A stretch of 64,000 nucleotides of DNA, taken from assembly GCF_020150815.1 (NCBI RefSeq), contig NZ_CP083723.1, positions 2,976,001 through 3,040,000 on the forward strand. The letters are read 5' to 3'. This DNA comes from Haloprofundus salilacus (GTDB taxonomy: Archaea; Halobacteriota; Halobacteria; Halobacteriales; Haloferacaceae). The notes below the pieces were generated by a model that saw only the letters and a list, made by a program, of their open reading frames with translations, ran no database searches and was not told where the DNA came from. A program made the position numbers and the translations under genes. Below, piece by piece: positions 17,300 to 25,414 of this stretch. Positions within the stretch are counted from its first letter, which is position 1; each line of letters opens with the position of its first letter.

Positions 17300-17803
17300 T
17301 CAGGCGAGGCTGATACGCCGGACGAACGGGAGCGCCGAAATTTCGTTCAGCAGGTCGCCGGGGATGGGGTCGTCGGTGACGATGTACAGTTTCGGTTCGT
17401 CTGTGAACTCGGGATCCTCGCTGACGGTCTGGCGGATGCTGATCCCCTCGTCGGCGAGCAGCGTCGTAATCGACGCGACGATGCCCGGTTCGTCGGCGTC
17501 GCCGACTTCGACGGTCAGGGCGGCTAAATCGAGGACGGGAGCGAGACTCAACAGGCTCGGAATCGCGCTGATGTTCTGGAAGATGGGTCGCAGGTCGTCG
17601 TCGGCGAGGACGGCCTCCGTCGTCGAGTCGATAACGCGGCGGTCGACGCCGATTTCGCGGGCAATCTGGGTGTTCGGAATCTCGATGCTGCCGGAGACGA
17701 CGCGTCCCTCATCGTTGACCGAAAAGCCGCGTTCGAGGAGCAGGCGGATGACCGCCTGTTGGCTCGGACTCCCCTCGAACTTCTCCATGATTTCGTCGAA
17801 CAT
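17300..17803 (-). CDS. ACT-domain regulator with N-terminal winged helix
   Basis: A 167-residue protein. Residues 15-75 look like a winged-helix DNA-binding segment (IEIPNTQIAREIGVDRRVID, with the recognition helix at the end). Residues 94-166 form an ACT domain (LTVEVGDADEPGIVASITTLLADEGISI), the usual amino-acid sensor. It is likely a transcription regulator of amino-acid metabolism; hisB and hisA lie 1.5-3 kb away but no direct link is shown. Divergent from the zinc-ribbon gene, with 101 bp between the starts. Confidence 0.8.
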   Translation of the reverse strand: MFDEIMEKFEGSPSQQAVIRLLLERGFSVNDEGRVVSGSIEIPNTQIAREIGVDRRVIDSTTEAVLADDDLRPIFQNISAIPSLLSLAPVLDLAALTVEVGDADEPGIVASITTLLADEGISIRQTVSEDPEFTDEPKLYIVTDDPIPGDLLNEISALPFVRRISLA

Positions 17804-17904
17804 TCGCTTGCGAGGACCTGCGCGCCTCTCGGTCTTAGTTGTGGCCGTCCGCGGTCCGCCTCCTGCGCCGGGAGTTTTTAGCCGCCGGGCCGTGCCTCTG
17901 GCGT

Positions 17905-18687
17905 ATGGCTGACCTCGACTCGTGTTACTTCTGCGGGACCATCGGCGACGGCCTCACCGAACTGGCCGTCGTGCCGCCGCGGTTCGACCCGACCGACAAA
18001 CAGCAACGGACGGTCGTCCTCTGTACGACCTGCCGACAAAAGCTCGGAACCGTTCTCGAACCCATCGTCGACGTGCTCGGCGACGGTACTGAGACGACAG
18101 ACGACGGTTCGTCGTCGGCGTCAGCGCCCGACACACCGTCTCCGTCGCCGAACTCTGTCGACACCGACAACGACATTCGGACCGGCGAAGACGTGACGGA
18201 CGCGGCGACAACCCCGACCGCACCGCAGCCGGGCGACGCCATCGACACGACTGACTTCGACGACCCGCTCGCCTCCGACTCCGAGGGCGTTACCATCGGC
18301 ACGCCGGTCGCCGACGGGGAGACGGACGAACGGCACGGTTCCGACGAATCGGGTTCCGGGGATGGCGACGGGAACGGCGACGCCGAAACCGGAGCGAGCA
18401 ACACCGATGCCGGTATCGACACCGCCGCCGACGACGCCGATGCCGACGCCGCAGACAGCGTTGACGAAGCCGACGCTGATTCAGATGCCTCGAAGGAGGA
18501 ACCCACCGAGTTCAGAACGGTGATGCGTCTCCTCTCGAATCGGGAGTTCCCGGTCGACCGCGCGGAAATCGAGGCGCTCGCGTCGGGTGCGTATAGCCTC
18601 GACGACTCGCAGGCCGGCGCTATCATCGACTACGCCGTCGACCGCGGGGTTCTCGCGGAGCGAGACGGGCAACTCCACCGCGACTGA
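17905..18687 (+). CDS. Haloarchaeal protein with N-terminal zinc ribbon and acidic linker
   Basis: A 260-residue protein in three parts. An N-terminal zinc-ribbon-like module has CxxC pairs at C7/C10 and near residues 40-43. A long Asp/Glu/Ala/Thr/Ser-rich disordered middle follows, including Asp-Ala repeats around 175-195. The C-terminal 60 residues (RTVMRLLSNREFPVDRAEIEALASGAY) are helical and look like a winged-helix or four-helix module. The start at ATG 17905 is supported by a TTTTTA box 27 bp upstream. The function is unknown; nucleic-acid binding is possible. Confidence 0.7.
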   Translation: MADLDSCYFCGTIGDGLTELAVVPPRFDPTDKQQRTVVLCTTCRQKLGTVLEPIVDVLGDGTETTDDGSSSASAPDTPSPSPNSVDTDNDIRTGEDVTDAATTPTAPQPGDAIDTTDFDDPLASDSEGVTIGTPVADGETDERHGSDESGSGDGDGNGDAETGASNTDAGIDTAADDADADAADSVDEADADSDASKEEPTEFRTVMRLLSNREFPVDRAEIEALASGAYSLDDSQAGAIIDYAVDRGVLAERDGQLHRD

Positions 18688-18731
18688 GACAGAATCGAAC
18701 GGAATTTTGCGCCGCTCCGCGCGGAGTGGGT

Positions 18732-19316
18732 ATGCACGACGTGCTCTGGGAACCCGCCGACGCCGCGGGACTCGAACACCTGCGATACGAGACCCGCCCA
18801 CTCTCGGCGGAGTCGGTCGTTCTCGGCGTCCGAGACGGCGAACGCTTCCGGATTCGCTACGCGCTCGACTGCGACGCCGAGGGACGAGTTCGGTCCGTCT
18901 CGGTAGACTCGTTCGACGACGGCGCGAGTCTCCGCCTCCTCACAGACGGCGAGGGCCGGTGGACCGACGACGACGGTGCGCCGATTCCCGAACTCGACGG
19001 TTGTCTCGACGTCGACATCTCCGCGACGCCGTTCACGAACTCGCTCCCGATTCGCCGTCTGGACCTCGCCGCCGGCGAATCAGCGACGCTCTCGATGGCG
19101 TACGTCTCGGTTCCGGCGTTAGAGGTTTCGGCGGTGCGTCAGAAGTACATCTGCCTCGACCCGCTCGACGCCGACGGTGGGCGTTTCTGCTACGAGGGTC
19201 TCACGAGCGGCTTTTCGGCCGAAATCCCGGTCGACTCCGAAGGCGTCGTCCGCGACTACCCGGGCCTCTTCCGGCGCGTCGACAGAGTGGGACTGAGTAG
19301 GACGGGAAATGACTAA
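18732..19316 (+). CDS. DUF1089-like (putative glycolipid-binding) protein
   Basis: A 194-residue soluble protein. The phrases WEPADAAGLEHLRY, CLDVDISATPFTNSLPIRRLDL and VRQKYICLDP match the beta-rich putative glycolipid-binding family (PF06475), and the full domain is present without a signal peptide. ATG 18732 is preferred over the GTG 6 bp upstream. The biochemical role has not been shown for archaea. It follows the zinc-ribbon gene in the same direction after 44 bp, so cotranscription is possible. Confidence 0.75.
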   Translation: MHDVLWEPADAAGLEHLRYETRPLSAESVVLGVRDGERFRIRYALDCDAEGRVRSVSVDSFDDGASLRLLTDGEGRWTDDDGAPIPELDGCLDVDISATPFTNSLPIRRLDLAAGESATLSMAYVSVPALEVSAVRQKYICLDPLDADGGRFCYEGLTSGFSAEIPVDSEGVVRDYPGLFRRVDRVGLSRTGND

Positions 19317-19351
19317 GCGAACGATTCCGACGGTTCGCCGCCGCCGTGCGA

Positions 19352-19945
19352 CTATAGCTTTCCTTTCGTACTCGGCGTGTCATCGGCGCGGCGCTCGTCG
19401 ATTCTGGTGGCGTCGTCCAGCGCCCGAGTGAGCGCCTTGAACAGCGCCTCCACCTCGTGGTGGGCGTTGACGCCGCGTTCGACGTCGACGTGGAGCGTCA
19501 GACCGGCGTTCATCGCCAGCGAGTACGCGAAGTGTCGCGCCATGTCGCTCGTGAACTCGCCGATTCGGTCCTGCGAGAACTCGCCGTCGAACTCGAAGTG
19601 CGGACGGCCGCTCACGTCGACGACGACGCCGACGACGGACTCGTCCAGCGGCACCTTGCGGTCGGCGTAGCGGACGATGCCCCGCTTCTCGCCGAGGGCG
19701 TCCGCGAACGCCTCGCCGAGCACGATAGCCACGTCCTCGACGGTGTGGTGGTCGTCGACGTGCAGGTCGCCGTCGCAGGACAATTCGAGGTCGAACAGAC
19801 CGTGTTTGGCGAAGGCGGTCAGCATGTGGTCGAAGAAGCCGATGCCGGTGTCGACCTCGGCTTCGCCGGTGCCGTCGACGGCGAGCGAGAGATCGATGGT
19901 GGTCTCCGCCGTCTCGCGGAACACGGAGGCCGTACGGTCGCTCAT
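19352..19945 (-). CDS. hisB: Imidazoleglycerol-phosphate dehydratase
   Basis: A 197-residue enzyme for the sixth step of histidine synthesis (imidazoleglycerol phosphate to imidazoleacetol phosphate). The metal-binding His-rich motifs FFDHML (37-42) and [10 protein letters not shown] (62-71) are present, with the repeat-half partner [13 protein letters not shown] near the C-terminus. Only the dehydratase domain is present, without a phosphatase fusion, as is usual in archaea. hisA and hisI lie 0.3 and 10 kb away, so the pathway is loosely clustered here rather than in one operon. Confidence 0.95.
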   Translation of the reverse strand: MSDRTASVFRETAETTIDLSLAVDGTGEAEVDTGIGFFDHMLTAFAKHGLFDLELSCDGDLHVDDHHTVEDVAIVLGEAFADALGEKRGIVRYADRKVPLDESVVGVVVDVSGRPHFEFDGEFSQDRIGEFTSDMARHFAYSLAMNAGLTLHVDVERGVNAHHEVEALFKALTRALDDATRIDERRADDTPSTKGKL

Positions 19946-20094
19946 GGTCGCACCTCGGACGCCGTGCGTATCACCGTTGCGCTCTTACAGCCGCAAACTC
20001 CAGAACCGGACACCGAGTTTACACCCGTCTGACGCGAGGCAGACAGCCGTCTGCTACCTTTTGATATGTGTGACGTGCGTCTCGCAGCGCACCG

Positions 20095-20259
20095 ATGAAG
20101 CGCGAACTCACGATAGCGCTCACGCTCGCAGTGGGGGTGCTGTTCGTGTCGTCGATGACGTTCACCGGTGTGCTGTTCGGGCTCGCGCTCGTTCTGCTCG
20201 CCGCCGTCGGCGCCGTGGACGCGCTCGAACGCGGTGTCGGCCGTCGGCTACGGCAGTAG
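20095..20259 (+). CDS. 54-residue membrane protein between hisB and hisA
   Basis: MKRELTIALTLAVGVLF begins a short protein with a basic N-terminus, a 35-40 residue hydrophobic span (long enough for two helices) and a C-terminus of ALERGVGRRLRQ. A TTTGATATG TATA-like box about 32 bp upstream supports a near-leaderless transcript. Third positions are strongly GC-rich, which argues for coding. It is encoded on the plus strand between two minus-strand his genes and converges on hisA. The function is unknown. Confidence 0.6.
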   Translation: MKRELTIALTLAVGVLFVSSMTFTGVLFGLALVLLAAVGAVDALERGVGRRLRQ

Positions 20260-20267
20260 GTGCCAGA

Positions 20268-20990
20268 TTACGCCGACATTGCCTCTCGGAGCGTGAACGC
20301 CCCTTCGTAAAGCGCCGTCCCGACGACGACGGCCGCCGCGCCCGCCTCGCGGAGCGTCCGCACGTCTTCGACAGTCGCGACCCCGCCGCTGGCGACGACG
20401 GGGATCTCGACCGCCTCGGCGATTCGCCGCACGCGGTCCGCTTTCACCCCTTCTAACTGCCCCTCCACGTCGACGTCGGTGAACAGGATGGCCCCCGCGC
20501 CGAGTTTCTCGTAGCGGACCGCCGCCTCCGCCGGATCGAGCCCCGTTCCCTCGGTCCACCCGGAGACGACGACTTCTCCGCCTTTCGCGTCGAGGCTCAC
20601 CATCACCGACTCCGGGTGCTCCTCACTCACGTCGCCGACGATGTCCGGGTTCTCGACGGCCGCCGTCCCGAGGATGACACGGTCGACGCCGCCGTCGAGG
20701 AGCGCGATCGCGTCCGCGGCGGTTCGGATGCCGCCGCCGACCTGTACGTCGACGTCAGTCGCGTCGACGACGGCTTCGATCGCCGCGGCGTTCTCCCGCT
20801 GTCCCTCGAACGCCCCGTCCAGATCCACGAGGTGCAGCGTCTCCGCACCCTCGTCGACCCACCGGCGGGCCGCCTCGACCGGGTCGCCGTAGCGTTTCTC
20901 GGTGCCGCGTTCACCCTGTACCAGTTGAACGACTTCGCCATCTTGCACGTCGACCGCCGGAACGACCTCGAACTCGGGAAAGTGTGTCAT
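20268..20990 (-). CDS. hisA: ProFAR isomerase
   Basis: A 240-residue TIM barrel that catalyses the Amadori isomerisation of ProFAR in histidine synthesis. The N-terminal catalytic Asp is in PAVDVQDGEVVQL (Asp14), the second catalytic Asp in LFTDVDVEGQLEG, and both phosphate-binding loops (GGGIRTAADA and ASGGVATVEDVRTL) are present. Its N-terminal and C-terminal halves show the usual half-barrel repeat. A GTTTTACTC box about 28 bp ahead (minus strand) supports a leaderless ATG at 20990. Confidence 0.95.
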   Translation of the reverse strand: MTHFPEFEVVPAVDVQDGEVVQLVQGERGTEKRYGDPVEAARRWVDEGAETLHLVDLDGAFEGQRENAAAIEAVVDATDVDVQVGGGIRTAADAIALLDGGVDRVILGTAAVENPDIVGDVSEEHPESVMVSLDAKGGEVVVSGWTEGTGLDPAEAAVRYEKLGAGAILFTDVDVEGQLEGVKADRVRRIAEAVEIPVVASGGVATVEDVRTLREAGAAAVVVGTALYEGAFTLREAMSA

Positions 20991-21147
20991 AGATGGCGCT
21001 GCGCGCCACGGCGAGTAAAACGCCCCGGTCCGACGGCAGACGCCCCAGTCAGACAGTGGTACGCCCCGGTCGACGAGCGGAAGAGGGAAGGGAACCGATC
21101 GCCAACTTGTTCGGCGTCGAACACGACGAGGGCGCGGCGAACCGGAC

Positions 21148-21155
21148 GCTTATGT
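21148..21155 (+). promoter_or_regulatory. TATA-like box of the first PiT permease gene
   Basis: GCTTATGT is centred 28 bp before GTG 21180, which supports that GTG as a leaderless start in a region where the frame is open far upstream. Confidence 0.45.
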
Positions 21156-21179
21156 GGCTCTCACACGAATCCCCAGACA

Positions 21180-22367
21180 GTGTCGACCCTCCTCCTCGCA
21201 CTCGGCGTTCTCGTCGCCGTCTTCGTCGGGTTCAACGTCGGTGGCTCGAACACCGGCGTCGCGTTCGGCCCGGCGGTCGGCAGCGGCGCGGTGTCGAAAC
21301 TCACTGCTGGCGGTCTGATGGCGGTGTTCGCACTCCTCGGCGGGTGGACCGTCGGCCGACGCGTCGTCGATACGCTCGGGAGCGACATCGTCACCGGCGA
21401 CCCGTTCACCCTGTCGGTGAGCATCGCGATGCTGTTCTTTGTCGGTCTCGCGCTGTTCATATCGAACGTCTTCGGCGTCCCGGCCTCCACGTCGATGACG
21501 GCCGTCGGCGCCATCGCCGGATTCGGTCTCGCCACCGACCGACTCAACACGCCCGTCGTCCTCGAAATCGTCTCGTGGTGGTTCGTCGCGCCCATCGTCG
21601 GCTTCTGGGTGAGCGCCGTCGTCGGCCGCTACGTCTACGACGAAATCGCGGCTCGCATCGCGGTCAGACAGTCCGAGGGTCCGTTGCTCGAGTTCACCCC
21701 TCGCCCGCGTCTGGGGCCGAACACGACGATGCGTGAACTCGGCGGTACGACGCTCGTCGTCGCCATCGCCTGCTACATGGGGTTCTCGGCGGGAGCGTCG
21801 AACGTCGCCAACGCCGTCGCGCCGCTCGTCGGTAACGGGTCGCTGACGATGAACCAGGGTATCCTGCTGGCGGCGGGCGCCATCGGTCTCGGCGCGCTCA
21901 CGCTCGCCCGGCGGACGCTCGACACCGTCGGCAACGACCTCACCGACCTGCCGCTGGCGGCGGCGCTGGTCGTCGCGGCAGTGAGCGCGAGTCTGGTAAC
22001 CGTGTTGTCGGCGCTCGGCGTTCCGGCGAGTTTCGTCGTCATCGCGACGATGAGTATCGTCGGTCTGGGATGGGGCCGGGCGACCCGCGCGGAGGGGTCG
22101 ACGCTTCCCGGACCCACCATCGATGGCGTCGGCAGGCCTGCGGCGACCGGTTCGACGGAGGCGTCGGCTCAGTCGGCGGCCGCGACAGGCTTCGGAACGT
22201 CCGGCGAGTTGTCCAACGAGCCCCCGCTCGCGCCGACTGAGACGGCTCCGACCGCGGAACTTTACCGCCCGGCGACGACGGCGCGAATCGTCCTGCTGCA
22301 GAACCTCGTTCCGGCGCTCGCCACCGTCGCCGCCTACGCCGTCTTCCGGTTCGTCCCCTTCGTTTGA
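21180..22367 (+). CDS. PiT-family inorganic phosphate permease (copy 1)
   Basis: A 395-residue symporter with the PiT signature repeats GGSNTGVAFGPAVGS near the N-terminus and GASNVANAVAPLVGNGS in the second half. An inverted two-repeat topology of about ten helices is followed by a hydrophilic, Ala/Thr-rich loop before the last helix. PiT carriers import phosphate with H+ or Na+. The start is GTG 21180 because homology begins at STLLLALGVLVAV. A second PiT gene follows after 128 bp and is clearly a paralogue. Which substrate each prefers (phosphate or sulfate) is not visible. Confidence 0.9.
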   Translation: MSTLLLALGVLVAVFVGFNVGGSNTGVAFGPAVGSGAVSKLTAGGLMAVFALLGGWTVGRRVVDTLGSDIVTGDPFTLSVSIAMLFFVGLALFISNVFGVPASTSMTAVGAIAGFGLATDRLNTPVVLEIVSWWFVAPIVGFWVSAVVGRYVYDEIAARIAVRQSEGPLLEFTPRPRLGPNTTMRELGGTTLVVAIACYMGFSAGASNVANAVAPLVGNGSLTMNQGILLAAGAIGLGALTLARRTLDTVGNDLTDLPLAAALVVAAVSASLVTVLSALGVPASFVVIATMSIVGLGWGRATRAEGSTLPGPTIDGVGRPAATGSTEASAQSAAATGFGTSGELSNEPPLAPTETAPTAELYRPATTARIVLLQNLVPALATVAAYAVFRFVPFV

Positions 22368-22462
22368 ACGCTCGACCGAACCCAAGGGCGGTCGAACGCG
22401 GGGGCGACGGTTCGACCGTTTTTCGACTGACTGTTCGACCGACCGCCGACCGAATGCGGGTG

Positions 22463-22470
22463 GCTTAACA
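22463..22470 (+). promoter_or_regulatory. TATA-like box of the second PiT permease gene
   Basis: GCTTAACA is centred 29 bp before GTG 22496, so the second permease probably has its own leaderless transcript rather than depending on the first. Confidence 0.45.
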
Positions 22471-22495
22471 CTGGGACCGTTCTACGGCTTTCAAC

Positions 22496-23635
22496 GTGGT
22501 AGAAGTTCTTCTCGCCGTCGGGCTTCTGGTCGCCGTCTTCGTCGGGTTTAACATCGGCGGTTCCTCCACCGGCGTCGCGTTCGGCCCAGCAGTCGGGAGC
22601 AACGTCGTGAGCAAACTCGCCGCCGCCGCGCTGATGAGCGGGTTCGCCCTGCTCGGCGGGTGGACCGCCGGGCGGGAGGTTGTCAAGACGATGGGCGGGG
22701 AAATCGTCCCGCAGAGCCAGTTCACGCTCGCCGCCAGCGTCGCGGTGTTGCTGTTCGTCGGCCTCGCCTTACTCGTCTCGAACACGTTCGGCGTGCCCGC
22801 CTCCACGTCGATGACGGCCGTCGGCGCCATCGCCGGACTCGGCGTCGCCACCGGAACGCTCAACGAGAGCGCGATGCTCGAAATCATCTCGTGGTGGGTC
22901 GTCGCCCCGATTCTGGCCTTCTGGGTCTGCGCCGTCGTCGGCCGCTACGTCTACCCGTATCTCGACGCCCGCTTCGTCATCGACAGCAGCGACGGCCCGC
23001 TGCTGGAGTACACCCCGTGGCCCCGACTCGGCCCAGGGACGACGGCGCGCGAACTCGGCGGGGCGGTGCTGGTCGTCGTCATCGCCTGTTACATGGCGTT
23101 CTCGGCGGGGGCGTCGAACGTCGCCAACGCCGTCGCGCCGCTCGTCGGCAACGGCGCGGTGTCGCTTGAGGGCGGCATCCTGCTGGCGGGGGGCGCTATC
23201 GCGCTCGGTGCGTTCACCATCGCCCGACGGACGCTCGACACCGTCGGCAACGACCTCACCGACCTGCCGATTCTCGCGGCGCTCATCGTCGAAGTCGTCA
23301 GCGCGACGCTCATCGCCGTGCTGTCGGCGCTCGGCATTCCAGCCAGCCTCGCGGTGAGCGCGACGATGAGCATCGTCGGTCTCGGCTGGGGTCGGGCGAC
23401 GCGGACGGTGACGCTCGGGCAGGCCGTCCGCGGCCAAGGCCCGAACGTCTCGGTGAACGCGCTCGCGGCCGAGCGACGGGAGACGGTGCCCCGCGTCGGC
23501 GACGAGAACGACGAACTCACGGCCAACGACCTGTTCAACCCCGGAACGACCGGACGCGTCGTCTTCTTTTGGATTCTCACCCCGTCGCTGTCGGCGGTGG
23601 CGTCGTTCCTGCTTTTCAGCCTCGTTCCCTTATGA
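22496..23635 (+). CDS. PiT-family inorganic phosphate permease (copy 2)
   Basis: A 379-residue paralogue of the preceding gene. The same signatures occur (GGSSTGVAFGPAVGS, GASNVANAVAPLVGNGA), but the hydrophilic loop before the last helix differs (GQGPNVSVNALAAERRETVP). Two blocks of the gene are identical at nucleotide level to copy 1: 39 nt (22799-22837) and 42 nt (23228-23269). This points to recent duplication or gene conversion over functional segments. The start is GTG 22496, set by the box at about -29. A T-run after copy 1 (22417-22421) may end its transcript. Confidence 0.9.
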   Translation: MVEVLLAVGLLVAVFVGFNIGGSSTGVAFGPAVGSNVVSKLAAAALMSGFALLGGWTAGREVVKTMGGEIVPQSQFTLAASVAVLLFVGLALLVSNTFGVPASTSMTAVGAIAGLGVATGTLNESAMLEIISWWVVAPILAFWVCAVVGRYVYPYLDARFVIDSSDGPLLEYTPWPRLGPGTTARELGGAVLVVVIACYMAFSAGASNVANAVAPLVGNGAVSLEGGILLAGGAIALGAFTIARRTLDTVGNDLTDLPILAALIVEVVSATLIAVLSALGIPASLAVSATMSIVGLGWGRATRTVTLGQAVRGQGPNVSVNALAAERRETVPRVGDENDELTANDLFNPGTTGRVVFFWILTPSLSAVASFLLFSLVPL

Positions 23636-23702
23636 GCGTCTGGAGGCGCCCGATTCGAGGCCTCTGTGTCTCGAACCACCACGCGACCCGGGTCTGAACA
23701 GC

Positions 23703-23712
23703 AAAGTCTAAT
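23703..23712 (+). promoter_or_regulatory. TATA-like box of the ferredoxin gene
   Basis: AAGTCTAATG is centred about 29 bp before ATG 23738, and this spacing excludes the upstream in-frame ATG 23666 as the main start. Confidence 0.45.
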
Positions 23713-23737
23713 GGTATGGGTATCGAACCTGTGCGTG

Positions 23738-24127
23738 ATGCCCACGGTAGAATACCTTAACTACGAAGTACTGGACGACCAGGGCTGGGAGATGGACGAC
23801 GACGACCTCTTCGACAACGCGGCAGACGCGGGACTCGACGACGAGGACTACGGATCGCTCGACGTCAACGAGGGCGAATATATCCTCGAAGCCGCCGAGG
23901 CGCAGGGCTACGACTGGCCGTTCTCGTGCCGCGCAGGCGCCTGTGCGAACTGTGCCGCCATCGTGTACGAAGGCGAAATCGAGATGGACATGCAGCAGAT
24001 TCTCTCCGACGAAGAAGTCGAAGAGAAGAACGTCCGTCTCACCTGCATCGGTTCGCCCGCGGCCGACGAGGTGCGCATCGTCTACAACGCGAAGCACCTC
24101 GACTACCTGCAGAACCGCGTCATCTAA
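23738..24127 (+). CDS. Halo-type [2Fe-2S] ferredoxin
   Basis: A 129-residue plant-type ferredoxin with cluster ligands C64, C69, C72 and C103 (CRAGAC, then NC, then TC in LTCIGS). A haloarchaeal acidic insert of about 30 residues (residues 13-45, many Asp/Glu) precedes the fold. This matches the 128-residue ferredoxin well known from Halobacterium, an electron carrier for 2-oxoacid:ferredoxin oxidoreductases. Net charge is strongly acidic, as expected for high-salt cytosol. The start is ATG 23738. Confidence 0.95.
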   Translation: MPTVEYLNYEVLDDQGWEMDDDDLFDNAADAGLDDEDYGSLDVNEGEYILEAAEAQGYDWPFSCRAGACANCAAIVYEGEIEMDMQQILSDEEVEEKNVRLTCIGSPAADEVRIVYNAKHLDYLQNRVI

Positions 24128-24379
24128 ATCTCGTCGTCAGTACAAACCCGATTCCGCGAATCGCGTTTGGACCACGGTACTACGAGATAAGCGGCGGTAA
24201 ACGCGCTGTAACCAATTTTCTCATGTTTTAACAAACTGCCGTTAGAAGAATCCACTGAACTCAAACAATTCACTGACGATTCTTCTGGAATACGTGTGGA
24301 AGTTTAGGTTGGCGCGTGTCGGGTTACTGACTCGGTGTTCGGTGTGAACGAATCAAATCACTCAGTACAGGCCTCTAAG
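24128..24379. other. Gene-free, AT-richer spacer downstream of the ferredoxin with a 9-bp inverted repeat
   Basis: About 250 bp without a supportable gene, visibly AT-richer than the coding DNA around it. A perfect 9-bp inverted repeat AGAAGAATC (24244-24252) and GATTCTTCT (24278-24286) brackets a 25-nt loop that itself contains CACTGA twice. It may be a terminator, the stem of a small RNA or an element border. No choice between these can be made from sequence alone. Confidence 0.5.
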
Positions 24380-24770
24380 GTGACCTCCTCCCCGTCGTAA
24401 CCGACGGGGCTTCCCACGTCCGCACCGCTGGGTTGGGATATTTGCTGGTAGACGACCGGTCGGCATGACAGGCCGATGGCGGGGCCACACCGCCGTTACT
24501 CCTATCGCCGCCAAGGGGACTCGGAGTTATCTTGACCGAGACACCACATCGGTTCGAGAGGGTGTCTCGAGCAGTCTGGGTCTCGGAGTCCCGATAGTGT
24601 GCATTTAGGTGGGCGATGAGACCGCCTCGGTGTACGTCATGCGACGACCCGTGATTACTTGAATATCCGTATGAGCGTCAAAATGCAGTCTGTGGAGGAG
24701 GTGTCGGATTCACGCCCGCCATAAACGGCGGGATTCTCTCCTCGAAGAAAGATAGAGGCGTACACGAAGA
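24380..24770. mobile_element. Noncoding IS200/IS605 (TnpB-type) remnant or PATE-like mini-element
   Basis: The minus strand near 24380-24420 reads a GTGGGAAGCCCCGTCG...CGACGGGGAGGAGGTCA block, with an 8-bp stem (24390-24397 and 24402-24409) and a TAAC-type loop. This resembles, from memory, the right end that follows tnpB genes in haloarchaeal IS1341-type elements, where the guide (omega/re) RNA ends. On the plus strand 24714-24732 holds a second hairpin, CCCGCC-ATAAAC-GGCGGG, inside another block (GATTCACGCCCGCC...GGGATTCTCTCC) of the same appearance. No transposase or TnpB frame remains between them. The two ends point outwards. Palindrome-associated transposable elements of haloarchaea are a known parallel; assignment is inference. 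Confidence 0.45.
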
Positions 24771-24823
24771 CATCCCGAAGAACCTACTCACTGCGATTTC
24801 CCACGTCGCCTGCGTCGAACCGT

Positions 24824-25177
24824 TTAGTTGAGTCCGAGGCTCAGCTTCAATGCGTCGTCTACCTGACTCATTGTTCCTGCGTCCAGATTCCCGACGACCG
24901 AGTGAATCCGCTTCTCGATGGAGACGACTCGAATCTGGTCGAGACGAACCGACGAGTCCTTCTCGAACGGCGAATCGTCCGCTTCGACCAGTACCTCGAA
25001 TGGGTAGCCTCGGTACGTGCCAGTCGTGGGTGCAAGGATGGTCGTACTCGAATTTGCGTTCCCGACGTCGTTCTGGACGACGACCGCCGGGCGGGTCTTC
25101 TTCATCTCGTGGCCTTCGGCAGGGTCCAACCGGACGATGACGACATCGCCGCGTCGGATTTCAGTTTCGTCGCTCAT
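24824..25177 (-). CDS. MazF/PemK-type toxin (endoribonuclease)
   Basis: A 117-residue protein with the family order RRGDVVIVRLDPAEGHEMKK (from residue 8), KKTRPAVVVQND (26-37), the TTILAPTT beta strand and the VRLDQIRVVS strand at 77-86. These form the CcdB/MazF barrel; the basic Arg near residue 29 and the Thr/Ser near 48-52 are the usual catalytic positions. Such toxins cut RNA at short motifs. The start codon overlaps the antitoxin stop by 4 nt, the classical layout with the antitoxin first. Located beside a mobile-element remnant. Confidence 0.85.
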   Translation of the reverse strand: MSDETEIRRGDVVIVRLDPAEGHEMKKTRPAVVVQNDVGNANSSTTILAPTTGTYRGYPFEVLVEADDSPFEKDSSVRLDQIRVVSIEKRIHSVVGNLDAGTMSQVDDALKLSLGLN

Positions 25178-25410
25178 TCAGCCAGCCCGCTCCACGCCTC
25201 GTCGGACGTGTCGTCCCACTCGTTGGCCAACGACTCCGCACTTTCGGATGCTTCCCGATAGGCGGCGGCGAGTTCGTCTCCGTCGGGCCGGTCGTTTTCG
25301 ACTTCTACCACCGCGACGGTCACGCGCTTGTTCGCGTACTCCGTCCCGAGGTAGATCCGGCCTCGGTCGTCGGTGTCGTTGGTTCGCAGGTCTCGGGCGT
25401 CTACTTTCAT
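25174..25410 (-). CDS. AbrB/MazE-like antitoxin
   Basis: A 78-residue acidic protein starting at ATG 25410; a GTG 12 bp further up (25422) would overlap the operator repeats. The N-terminal DDRGRIYLGTEYANKRVTVAVVEVE (from residue 14, shown here only in part by RGRIYLG and KRVTVAV) is an AbrB/SpoVT swapped-hairpin DNA-binding pattern. The acidic, helical C-terminus (about residues 42-78) should neutralise MazF. It overlaps the toxin gene by 4 nt. The gene is probably autoregulated through the direct repeats just upstream. Confidence 0.8.
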   Translation of the reverse strand: MKVDARDLRTNDTDDRGRIYLGTEYANKRVTVAVVEVENDRPDGDELAAAYREASESAESLANEWDDTSDEAWSGLAE

Positions 25411-25414
25411 CGTG

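Noticed and set aside
24538-24568. A tRNA gene in the island, suggested by GGTTCGAG between paired arms
   Set aside because: No acceptor stem, D-loop or anticodon arm can be drawn around it.
24128-24823. A TnpB or transposase gene in the island
   Set aside because: No open frame of useful length exists in this stretch; only end-like hairpins remain.
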